Below, one piece after another: positions 8,195 to 14,354 of a DNA stretch of 16,126 bases. Source of the DNA: Halococcaceae archaeon (GTDB lineage Archaea; Halobacteriota; Halobacteria; Halobacteriales; Halalkalicoccaceae); NCBI GenBank assembly GCA_007129135.1, contig SKWB01000264.1, positions 1 through 16,126 on the forward strand, written 5' to 3'. The translations under genes were made by a program, and so were the position numbers. How positions within the stretch are numbered: position 1 is the first letter of the stretch; each line of letters opens with the position of its first letter. Under the pieces are notes generated by a model, which saw only the letters and a list, made by a program, of their open reading frames with translations, was not told where the DNA came from and did not search any database.

Positions 8195-8224
8195 CCCATC
8201 CGCCCTAAGGACTGTTCGTATCAT

Positions 8225-9097
8225 ATGACACCGACCGCTCTCATGGCACAGGCTGTACAGTACGTCCCGCTCGAGATAACGGACGCGGAGCTCGTCGAAG
8301 CGGTCTTCGCGGACCCCGTCCTCGCGAGTTCGTTCGTGGCGAACATCGCGCTCGCGGGGGCGACGATCCTCTTCATCGCCTACCTGGGACGGAACCTCAC
8401 CGACCCACGGGCGAAGATGATCGCCGTCGCGACGATGATGATCTCGGTCGTCTCGATCTCGAGCTACACGGGGCTGACCTCCGGGCTCACGCTCTCGGTG
8501 ATCGAGATGCCTGCGGGTCACGCCGCGGCCGGGAGCACGTACGCGGGTGAAGACGGCGTGCTGACGATGTGGGGACGTTACCTCACCTGGACGTTCTCCA
8601 CGCCGTTCATCCTGCTCGTGCTCGGGCTGATCGCCGGCTCGAACTGGACGAAGATCATGACGACGTGTGCGTTCACGATCGCGATGTGTGTGACGGGGCT
8701 CGCCGCCGCGCTCACCACCTCCTCGCTCGCGCTGCGGTGGTGGTGGTTCGTGCTGAGCAGCGTCTTCTTCCTCGTGATCGTCTACGTGCTGCTCGTCGAG
8801 TGGCCGAAGGACGCAGCGGCCGCCGGAACCAGCGACATCTTCGACACGCTGAAGCTGCTGACCGTCGTCGGCTGGTTCGGCTACCCCGTGCTCTGGTTCC
8901 TCGGCGTCGAGGGGATCGCGGTGCTCCAGGTCGGGCTGACCTCCTGGGGCTACAGCGTCCTCGACATCATCACGAAGTACATCGTGACGGTGCTGATCAT
9001 GCTCTACGTGGTGAAAGAGCCCGCCGAGATCACCGCCGGTAGCGCCTACGGCTCGACGAAGCCGGCCGCGGCCGCCGGCGCGCCCGCCGACGACTGA
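8225..9097 (+). CDS. hop: Halorhodopsin, light-driven inward chloride pump
   Basis: Seven-helix retinal protein in the cell membrane that uses light to import chloride. It is identified as halorhodopsin, not bacteriorhodopsin, by the B-C loop MPAGH, by WGRYLTWTFSTP in helix C with T121 and S125 at the positions of bacteriorhodopsin D85 and T89, and by CVTGLAAALTTSS in helix D. The retinal lysine is K251 (LDIITKYI, with D247 as counter-ion partner); W217, Y220 and W224 line the retinal pocket in helix F. At the third motif position (the D96 equivalent) this protein has V132, where the Halobacterium and Natronomonas pumps have alanine. The C-terminus ends in an Ala-rich tail, GAPADD. The ATG at 8225 is used; M7 (8243) is an alternative. 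Convergent with the next gene, 36 nt away. Confidence 0.95.
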   Translation: MTPTALMAQAVQYVPLEITDAELVEAVFADPVLASSFVANIALAGATILFIAYLGRNLTDPRAKMIAVATMMISVVSISSYTGLTSGLTLSVIEMPAGHAAAGSTYAGEDGVLTMWGRYLTWTFSTPFILLVLGLIAGSNWTKIMTTCAFTIAMCVTGLAAALTTSSLALRWWWFVLSSVFFLVIVYVLLVEWPKDAAAAGTSDIFDTLKLLTVVGWFGYPVLWFLGVEGIAVLQVGLTSWGYSVLDIITKYIVTVLIMLYVVKEPAEITAGSAYGSTKPAAAAGAPADD

Positions 9098-9133
9098 GCG
9101 GGCCACCGACCGACTTCTTTCGACGCCGCGCGG

Positions 9134-9724
9134 TCAGCCACTGCTCCCCACGAGCGAGGCGAGCGCGAACAGCGCGAGCGCCGCGCCGGCCGCGACGAGC
9201 GAGGCGGTCGCCGACGTGACCGGGACGCCGACCGTGAGATACGGGTTCACGCCGGCGGCGAGGAGCCGGTCGACGGCGTCGGGGCCGAGCAGGCCGACGG
9301 CCGCGACCGAGACCGTCACGAGGAGGCCGATCGCGCCGGTGACGAAGCCGAGGCAGGTACAGGCGTCCTCGATCCCGACCAGCCGCCAGGCTTCCCCCTC
9401 GGTGAGCGTCTCCCCACGGGCGGCTCGGGTCGCGACCAGGAGGAGGCCGACGCCCGCAGCCGAGATCAGAAGCGAGAAGAGCAGGACCGAGAGCGCGAGA
9501 CCGAGCGGTGCCGATGTCGGATCGGCCCCGACGTAGCTCTCGGTGACCGGCCCCGGAAGCGACTCCAGGATGGGAAACAGGAGCGAGCCCGAGAGCAGGA
9601 GGTAGCCACACCAGCGGACCTTCCGGGCGGGCGAGTACTGCCCCGTCAGCGCGTTCCGGTAGCGGATCCGCTCGTAGGCCGATCCGTGGAGGATGCGTTC
9701 GGCGTGTCGGTCGTCGCTCGGCAT
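9134..9724 (-). CDS. Conserved-type membrane protein of unknown function
   Basis: I do not recognise the family. The 196-aa product has a soluble, charged N-terminus (residues 1-36, rich in Arg and Asp/Glu) followed by about four hydrophobic segments near 38-56, 75-98, 116-146 and 163-192. A pair of cysteines (DACTCLG, about 120-126) sits at the start of the third segment, and there is no recognisable catalytic or binding motif. Codon use and acidity look like a normal haloarchaeal gene, and the ATG at 9724 has a TATA-like box about 31 nt upstream. It sits between hop and bat, pointing towards hop, so it may be linked to the light-energy cluster by position only. Confidence 0.75.
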   Translation of the reverse strand: MPSDDRHAERILHGSAYERIRYRNALTGQYSPARKVRWCGYLLLSGSLLFPILESLPGPVTESYVGADPTSAPLGLALSVLLFSLLISAAGVGLLLVATRAARGETLTEGEAWRLVGIEDACTCLGFVTGAIGLLVTVSVAAVGLLGPDAVDRLLAAGVNPYLTVGVPVTSATASLVAAGAALALFALASLVGSSG

Positions 9725-9751
9725 CGCGGGGAGACAACAGGGTAGCCGGCG

Positions 9752-9758
9752 GCATAAC
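9752..9758 (-). promoter_or_regulatory. TATA-like box for the 196-aa membrane protein gene
   Basis: On the minus strand GTTATGC lies about 31 nt before the ATG at 9724, inside the 45-nt gap to the gene behind it. It suggests a promoter of its own. Confidence 0.35.
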
Positions 9759-9769
9759 CGCTGTGGTGG

Positions 9770-10168
9770 TCACTCGGTCTCGACGAAGCGCTCCAAGTCG
9801 ATGGTCCCCCCCTCCGAGAGAACGTCCCTCCCCGAGAGCACGAGCGCGCCGCCGATCGCGGAGCCGATCAGCAGTTCGGGGAAGCTCGCCGCACCGACCC
9901 AGTAGTCGATCCCCACCCCCAGGAGGACGGCCGCACCGATCGCGAGCAGACCGAGGCCGATCCACTGGAACCACTGGACAGTGAGCGGACCCAGTTCGGT
10001 CTCGGGGAGGATGCCGCCGAGGACGAGACAGACCCCTGCCGCGCCGAGTCCGAACAGTTGGATCGCGAGCGAGGCGGAGACGACGGCCGAGTCCCCGAGG
10101 ACCAGGAGCGTCCCCTGACTCGCGAGGACGAGGAGGAAACCGAGGTAGGCGAACGGGCGGCTGTGCAC
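9770..10168 (-). CDS. Small four-helix membrane protein of unknown function
   Basis: Not recognised. The 132-aa product is almost entirely hydrophobic, with about four membrane segments (near 6-24, 28-54, 66-88 and 96-113) and a short acidic tail (DLERFVETE). Two starts are possible: GTG at 10168, used here, and TTG at 10195, which would add nine residues; an in-frame TAG near 10214 excludes anything longer. GTG is preferred because TTG starts are rarer and the TATA-like ATTAGC (about 10212-10218) is better spaced for it. It is divergent from bat with a gap under 80 nt, so the two may share control elements. It shows no sequence likeness to rhodopsins or to the neighbouring 196-aa protein that I can see. 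Confidence 0.65.
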   Translation of the reverse strand: MHSRPFAYLGFLLVLASQGTLLVLGDSAVVSASLAIQLFGLGAAGVCLVLGGILPETELGPLTVQWFQWIGLGLLAIGAAVLLGVGIDYWVGAASFPELLIGSAIGGALVLSGRDVLSEGGTIDLERFVETE

Positions 10169-10213
10169 GGACGTACCGAGCGAGTACGGGGCCAAGAACC
10201 TGTCGTCGAAGCG

Positions 10214-10219
10214 CTAATG
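10214..10219. promoter_or_regulatory. TATA-like element between the small membrane gene and bat
   Basis: CTAATG on the plus strand is centred about 28 nt before the GTG at 10244, which supports that codon as the leaderless start of bat. Its complement, ATTAG, is also the only AT-rich element upstream of the divergent gene, so both directions may use it. Confidence 0.35.
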
Positions 10220-10227
10220 CGACTCGC

Positions 10228-10242
10228 ACCCGTACAGTTAGT
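10228..10242. promoter_or_regulatory. Degenerate UAS-like site beside bat
   Basis: ACCCGTACAGTTAGT matches ACC and AGTTnG of the recalled bop-type UAS; on the minus strand the core reads CTAACT, as at hop and crtY. It lies too close to the bat GTG to activate bat, but 60-75 nt upstream of the divergent membrane gene's GTG (33-47 nt upstream of its TTG). The match is weaker than at hop and crtY. Confidence 0.25.
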
Positions 10243-10243
10243 A

Positions 10244-12202
10244 GTGTCTTCCATCCGGGTGCTCGTCGTCGGGGTCGACAACGGGGGGGTACTGGAGAGC
10301 CAGGGTCACACGGTCAGTTTCGAACGGGAGGCGGCGGCCGCGCTCGAACGGCTCGACGGATCGCGGGTCGACTGTGTCGTGAGCGAGTACCGACTGCCCG
10401 ACGACGACGGCCTCTCGCTGTTGGACTCGGTCAGGGACCGCTCGCCGGAGCTCCCGTTCGTCCTCTACACCGCCCACGGGAGCGAACGGCTCGCGAGCGA
10501 GGCGATCTCGGCGGGCGTCACCGACTACGTGCTCCGGGACGAGGACGGGGCGATCGACCGACTCGTCGACGCCGTCGGCTCGATCGCCGACTCGATGGAG
10601 GGGCGACCGGAGGCCGACGGGGAGTGTCCGGAGCCGACGGCGGGACAGATCGTGCGCGCGATCGACGAGGCCCCGATCGGCATCACGCTCACCGATCCGA
10701 ACCGGCCGGACAACCCGATCGTCTACCTGAACGACGCCTACGAACGCCTGACCGGCTACGACCCCGCGTTCGTCCGGGGGCGGAACTGTCGGCTGCTCCA
10801 GGGACCGGAGTCCGATCCCGGCGAGGTGCGGAAGATGCGGGACGCGATCGACGCGGAGGAGCCGGTCACCGCGGAGCTGCTCAACTACCGCGAGGACGGC
10901 ACCCCGTTCTGGAACCGGGTGGAGATCTCGCCGATCTACGACGAGCGGGGCGAGCTCGTGAACTTCGTGGGCTTTCAGACCGACATCTCGGAGCGGAAAC
11001 GCGCCGAACGGGAGCTCGAACGCCGGACGGAGGCGCTCTACGAGGAGCGAAAGGCGCTCGATCGCCTGCTCTCGCGCATCGACGGGCTGCTCGACGACGT
11101 GGTCCGGACGCTCGTCGGGGCGGCCGACCGGGAGGAGATCGAACGCGGGATCTGTTCCGAGATCGCGGACACGGAGGGCTACCGCGCCGCGTGGATCGCC
11201 GGTGCGCTCTCCGAACGGGGGACCGTCCGACTCCGCGAGGCCGCCGGCGACACCGCGGTGCTGGCCGCGCGCGAGTCCCGACTCGGCGACGACGGCCCGA
11301 TCCGTCGGGCGATCGAGAGCGCGAGCGTCGAGACCGTGGCCGGAGACGACTGGGAGATCACCGTCGGCTCCGCCGAGGAGTCGATGGTCGCGATCGTCCC
11401 GCTCACCGACGGAACGATCGACTACGGCGTGCTCTGTGCGCACACCGACGCTACGGGACTGCTCGACGTCCGCGAGCGGACGGTGCTCGGGTCGATCGGC
11501 CGGATGACCGCGAGCGCCATCACGGCCGTCGAGACCCGCCGGGCGCTCACCTCGGACCGCGTGACCGAACTCGGCTTCGAGATAGCCGACCCCGACGCGC
11601 CGCTCGTCCGCCTCTCGGAGGCGCTCGGCGGAGCGGTGCGCTGTACGGGCGCGACCGTCCACCGGGGTGTCGCCCGGCTCTACCTGCTCCTCGACGACCC
11701 ACCGGAGGGCGTCGGCGAGCGCGTCGAGGCGCTCGAGTTCGTCGACGGCGTCATCGTCGTCGACGACGGCGTCCTGCTGGTGACGCTCACCGACGACGAG
11801 CCGTTCACCTCCCTCGCCGAGTGCGGAGCGTCGATCCACGAGATCGAGGCCGAGGCGGGGCGAGAGGTCCTCTGGGTGACCCTCGCGCCCGGACGGGGAG
11901 CACGAACCGTCGCGAACGCGCTCGAACGCCACTACGAGGACGTAGAGCTCCTCGTCCAGCGGGAACGCGAGCGGGAGGGCCTCCGCACGGCGGAGTTCGT
12001 CGCCTCCGTCCGCGGGACGCTCACCGACAGGCAGCTGGTCGCGCTCGAGACCGCCTACCGGGGCGGCTACTTCGACTGGCCACGACCGGTCGACGGAAGC
12101 GACCTCGCCGCGTCGATGGACATCGCGAGACAGACGTTCCACCAGCACCTCCGATCCGCACAGAGGAAGCTCCTCGCCGGATTCTTCGACGGTCCTAACT
12201 AG
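10244..12202 (+). CDS. bat: Bacterio-opsin activator-like regulator: pseudo-receiver, LOV-type PAS, GAF, HTH_10
   Basis: Predicted transcriptional activator of rhodopsin and retinal genes. Domains of the 652-aa product: receiver-like (4-115), PAS of LOV type (about 134-255), short linker helix (255-285), GAF-like (285-430), a Bat-specific middle region (435-575) and a C-terminal HTH_10 DNA-binding domain (about 590-648, LTDRQLVALETAYRGGYFDW onwards). The receiver has Glu (E48, VVSEYRLP) at the phospho-Asp position and Arg where the conserved Lys belongs, so it is probably not phosphorylated. The PAS carries GRNCRLLQ (C182), LNYREDG, FWN and GFQTD (Q245), the complete LOV chromophore set. The start is the GTG at 10244 on promoter spacing and because the receiver strand begins at once; the ATG at 10217 is a possible alternative adding nine residues. 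Confidence 0.88.
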   Translation: MSSIRVLVVGVDNGGVLESQGHTVSFEREAAAALERLDGSRVDCVVSEYRLPDDDGLSLLDSVRDRSPELPFVLYTAHGSERLASEAISAGVTDYVLRDEDGAIDRLVDAVGSIADSMEGRPEADGECPEPTAGQIVRAIDEAPIGITLTDPNRPDNPIVYLNDAYERLTGYDPAFVRGRNCRLLQGPESDPGEVRKMRDAIDAEEPVTAELLNYREDGTPFWNRVEISPIYDERGELVNFVGFQTDISERKRAERELERRTEALYEERKALDRLLSRIDGLLDDVVRTLVGAADREEIERGICSEIADTEGYRAAWIAGALSERGTVRLREAAGDTAVLAARESRLGDDGPIRRAIESASVETVAGDDWEITVGSAEESMVAIVPLTDGTIDYGVLCAHTDATGLLDVRERTVLGSIGRMTASAITAVETRRALTSDRVTELGFEIADPDAPLVRLSEALGGAVRCTGATVHRGVARLYLLLDDPPEGVGERVEALEFVDGVIVVDDGVLLVTLTDDEPFTSLAECGASIHEIEAEAGREVLWVTLAPGRGARTVANALERHYEDVELLVQREREREGLRTAEFVASVRGTLTDRQLVALETAYRGGYFDWPRPVDGSDLAASMDIARQTFHQHLRSAQRKLLAGFFDGPN

Positions 12203-12207
12203 TTCGG
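12193..12207 (+). promoter_or_regulatory. UAS-like site overlapping the bat stop codon, for crtY-brp
   Basis: TCCTAACTAGTTCGG matches the recalled bop-regulon UAS (ACC-cnact-AGTTnGG) at every defined position except the first. It contains the last codons and the TAG stop of bat (12200-12202) and lies 8-9 nt before a clear TATA box. It is the strongest of the three UAS-like sites here. Confidence 0.6.
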
Positions 12208-12215
12208 TTACACCG

Positions 12216-12223
12216 CTATATCC
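12216..12223 (+). promoter_or_regulatory. TATA box for the crtY-brp transcript
   Basis: CTATATCC is centred about 25 nt before the ATG at 12244. This places transcription initiation at or very near that ATG, giving an 86-nt leader before crtY that encodes a short peptide. Confidence 0.55.
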
Positions 12224-12243
12224 GCGCCACCCCTACGAGGGGT

Positions 12244-12324
12244 ATGGTGAACGACCCCCCCATCGCGGGACGACGCCTCGCCCATCCCCCGACCGCACCC
12301 CGTGGAGAGCGGGTTCGTTCGTAG
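12244..12324 (+). CDS. Possible leaderless 26-codon upstream ORF before crtY
   Basis: An ATG at the predicted transcription start opens a 26-codon frame ending in TAG at 12322-12324, six nucleotides before the crtY ATG and in the same frame. The peptide begins MVNDPPIAG and ends GERVRS; it is rich in Pro and Arg and unlike the acidic proteins around it. No Shine-Dalgarno sequence is visible close before crtY, so termination and re-initiation from this ORF is a plausible way to translate crtY. It could equally be untranslated leader. I do not recognise the peptide. Confidence 0.35.
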   Translation: MVNDPPIAGRRLAHPPTAPRGERVRS

Positions 12325-12330
12325 TCACCG

Positions 12331-13116
12331 ATGAGTCCACCGCTCACCTACCTCGAGTTCCACCTGCTGTTCGTCCTCCCACCGATCGCCCTGTTGCTCG
12401 CGCTCACGTTCCGACGCGAGGGGGTCTGGTGGGGACGAGGGCCGCTCTCGGGGCTCGCGATCATCCTCCTCCTCGCGGTCACCTACACGACCCCGTGGGA
12501 CAACCTCCTGATCGCGGAGGGCGTCTGGTGGTACGGCGAGGACACCGTCCTCTTCACTATCTGGTACGCCCCGATCGAGGAGTACCTCTTCTTCGTGCTC
12601 CAGCCGATCCTCACCGCGCTCGTCCTCTTCCAGTTCCCCGAGATCAGGGATCGCTCGCTCCGGATCGGGGCCCGCGTCCGTGCCGTCGGCGTGCTCGCCG
12701 GCTTCGCGGTGAGCGGTGTCGGCCTGCTCTTGCTCCTCTCCGGAACACGGACGTTCTACATGGGCGCGATCCTCGCGTGGGCCGGACCGATCCTCGCAAT
12801 CCAGTGGGGCTTCGGCTGGCCCTACCTCTGGGAGCTACGGCGCACGGTCGGCCTCGCCATCGCCCTCCCGACGCTCTACCTCTGGGTCGCCGACCGGATC
12901 GCCATCGGCCTCGGCATCTGGGTGATCTCCGACGCCCACACCGTCGGCCTCAGCCTGCTCGGCCTGCCAGTCGAGGAGGCGCTCTTCTTCCTCGTCACCA
13001 ACGTCTTCGTCGTCCAGGGGCTGGTGCTCTACATGTGGGTCCTCGACCGGTGGGAGCCGGACCTCTCGCGCTCCGTCGACCTCGTCAGGGCCGGGGTGAC
13101 CGGCCTGTGGCAGTAG
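12331..13116 (+). CDS. crtY: Lycopene beta-cyclase, fused CrtYc-CrtYd type
   Basis: Membrane enzyme that cyclises both ends of lycopene to beta-carotene, the precursor of retinal. The 261-aa protein shows the two-fold repeat of the heterodimer-type cyclase: PIEEYLFF (81-88) in the first half and PVEEALFF (213-220) in the second, with PWDN (55-58) before the first. About seven hydrophobic segments are visible. In actinobacteria the halves are separate CrtYc and CrtYd proteins; the fusion is usual in haloarchaea. The ATG at 12331 directly precedes the first membrane segment; in-frame extension upstream is blocked by TAG at 12322. It overlaps brp by 10 nt, so the two steps of retinal synthesis are coupled. 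Confidence 0.93.
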   Translation: MSPPLTYLEFHLLFVLPPIALLLALTFRREGVWWGRGPLSGLAIILLLAVTYTTPWDNLLIAEGVWWYGEDTVLFTIWYAPIEEYLFFVLQPILTALVLFQFPEIRDRSLRIGARVRAVGVLAGFAVSGVGLLLLLSGTRTFYMGAILAWAGPILAIQWGFGWPYLWELRRTVGLAIALPTLYLWVADRIAIGLGIWVISDAHTVGLSLLGLPVEEALFFLVTNVFVVQGLVLYMWVLDRWEPDLSRSVDLVRAGVTGLWQ

Positions 13117-14141
13117 CGACCGCCGAGAACTCGGCACCGCCGGCCGCCCGTCGGCTGACCCTCTACCCCGGGTGGGTGGTCCTCGCCGCCGTGGCGCTCC
13201 CCTTCGCCCTCGGTGCGGAGATGTCGCTCGCCTACCAGTACCTCCCGCTGGTCGCCAGCGTCCTCCTCCTGGGGCTCCCACACGGAGCGGTCGACCACCT
13301 CCTCCTGCCGCGCGCCCGCGGTGAAGCGCTCTCTGCCCGCTGGCTCGCGCTCGTCGGCCTCGTCTACCTGGTCGTCGGTCTCCTCTACCTCGTCGTCTGG
13401 TTCCTCTCGCCCGCGCTCGCCTTCGCGCTCTTCATCCTCCTCACCCTCGCACACTGGGGCCAGGGCGACCTCTACCCGCTCGTCGCCCTCCACGAGACGA
13501 CGCATCTGCGGACCACGACGGACCGGGCCCTCGCGGTGCTCGTCCGCGGTTCGATGCCGATGCTCGTCCCGCTCGTCGCCTTCCCCGCGGAGTACGCCTT
13601 CGTCGCGGGGACGTTGGTCGGACTGTTCGACCCCGCCGCGGCCGAGGCGCTGGCGCCCGCGTTCACCCCCGAGGCCCGACTGCTCGTCGCGGGCGTCCTC
13701 GTGACCCTCGTCCTCTCGCACCTCGTGTCGGGCTACCGACGGGCGGGCGGAACGCGGGCCTGGCGGGTCGACGTCGGTGAGACGGCCGGCCTCCTCGCCT
13801 TCTTCTCCGTGGTTCCGCCGGTGCTCGCCGTCGGCCTCTACTTCTGTCTCTGGCACTCGCTCCGCCACATCACCCGCGTCGCGCTCCTTGACCCGGAGTC
13901 GAGTCGAAGCCTCTCCGCGGGGCTCACACGCCCGGCGCTCTCGCGGTTCGCCCGCGACGCCGCCCCGCTCACCGCCCTCTCGCTGGTCCTCTTCCTCGCG
14001 CTCTACGCGCTGGTCCCCGCGACCCCGGTGACGACGCCCGAACTGGTCGCGCTCTACCTGGTGTTCATCGCGGCCCTCACCGCCCCGCACGTCCTCTTCG
14101 TCACGTGGCTCGACCGCGAACAGGGGCTCTGGTCGGGCTGA
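13107..14141 (+). CDS. brp: Brp/Blh family beta-carotene 15,15'-dioxygenase
   Basis: Integral membrane iron enzyme that splits beta-carotene into two retinals, the chromophore of halorhodopsin. The 344-aa protein has many membrane segments and the conserved histidines of the family: GLPHGAVDH (H59, H64), LAHWGQGDL (H116), LWHSLRH (H250, H254) and APHVLFVTWLD (H328). The start is the GTG at 13107, inside the end of crtY; the next methionine in frame would delete the first membrane segment. The 10-nt overlap indicates translation coupled with crtY and shared control from the promoter at 12193-12223. In Halobacterium brp is likewise a member of the Bat regulon. Whether it is called brp or blh is a naming matter. 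Confidence 0.92.
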   Translation: MAVATAENSAPPAARRLTLYPGWVVLAAVALPFALGAEMSLAYQYLPLVASVLLLGLPHGAVDHLLLPRARGEALSARWLALVGLVYLVVGLLYLVVWFLSPALAFALFILLTLAHWGQGDLYPLVALHETTHLRTTTDRALAVLVRGSMPMLVPLVAFPAEYAFVAGTLVGLFDPAAAEALAPAFTPEARLLVAGVLVTLVLSHLVSGYRRAGGTRAWRVDVGETAGLLAFFSVVPPVLAVGLYFCLWHSLRHITRVALLDPESSRSLSAGLTRPALSRFARDAAPLTALSLVLFLALYALVPATPVTTPELVALYLVFIAALTAPHVLFVTWLDREQGLWSG

Positions 14142-14192
14142 GAGCGACGGTCAGACCGTTATCCGTTCGCACGTCGGGGTGGAGACGCGGCA

Positions 14193-14276
14193 GAACTCGA
14201 AGCCACACACGAGACGACCCGGTCCGGAATCGCTCAGTACCTCCGCGAGTTCGCGGACGAACTCGACACTGGGTAG
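14193..14276 (+). pseudogene. Probable gene remnant, amphi-Trp-like fragment
   Basis: In the frame ending at TAG 14274-14276 the translation reads AELEATHETTRSG then IAQYLREFADELDTG, which looks like the N-terminal helix region of the small haloarchaeal amphi-Trp proteins. There is no start codon in this frame between the brp stop and the segment, and no continuation after the stop in any frame that I can see. It happens to be in the same frame as brp. Probably a decayed fragment; the family assignment is from memory of the pattern. Confidence 0.4.
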
Positions 14277-14354
14277 GGGGCGCGACCGACACGGTCGACC
14301 GCTCGCCCGAGAGCCCTGGGGTAGATCCATCCCGAAGCGCACAGTCGGTCACGC

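Noticed and set aside
7966..8208. 80-codon plus-strand frame in the permease-hop spacer
   Set aside because: It overlaps the permease start, crosses the T-tract region and ends inside the hop promoter; composition is unlike haloarchaeal proteins.
9098..9133. Short T-rich stretch after hop as a terminator
   Set aside because: CTTCTTT is in the right place for an archaeal U-rich terminator, but it is short and interrupted, too weak to list as a feature.
10058..10243. Longer bat start at ATG 10058
   Set aside because: It would overlap the divergent membrane gene across most of its length and adds a charged stretch without a domain; the receiver begins directly after 10244.
14151..14342. 63-codon minus-strand frame between brp and the PPOX gene
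   Set aside because: It overlaps the remnant segment on the other strand, is not acidic, has no recognised motif and no promoter-like element at the right distance. A real small gene cannot be fully excluded.
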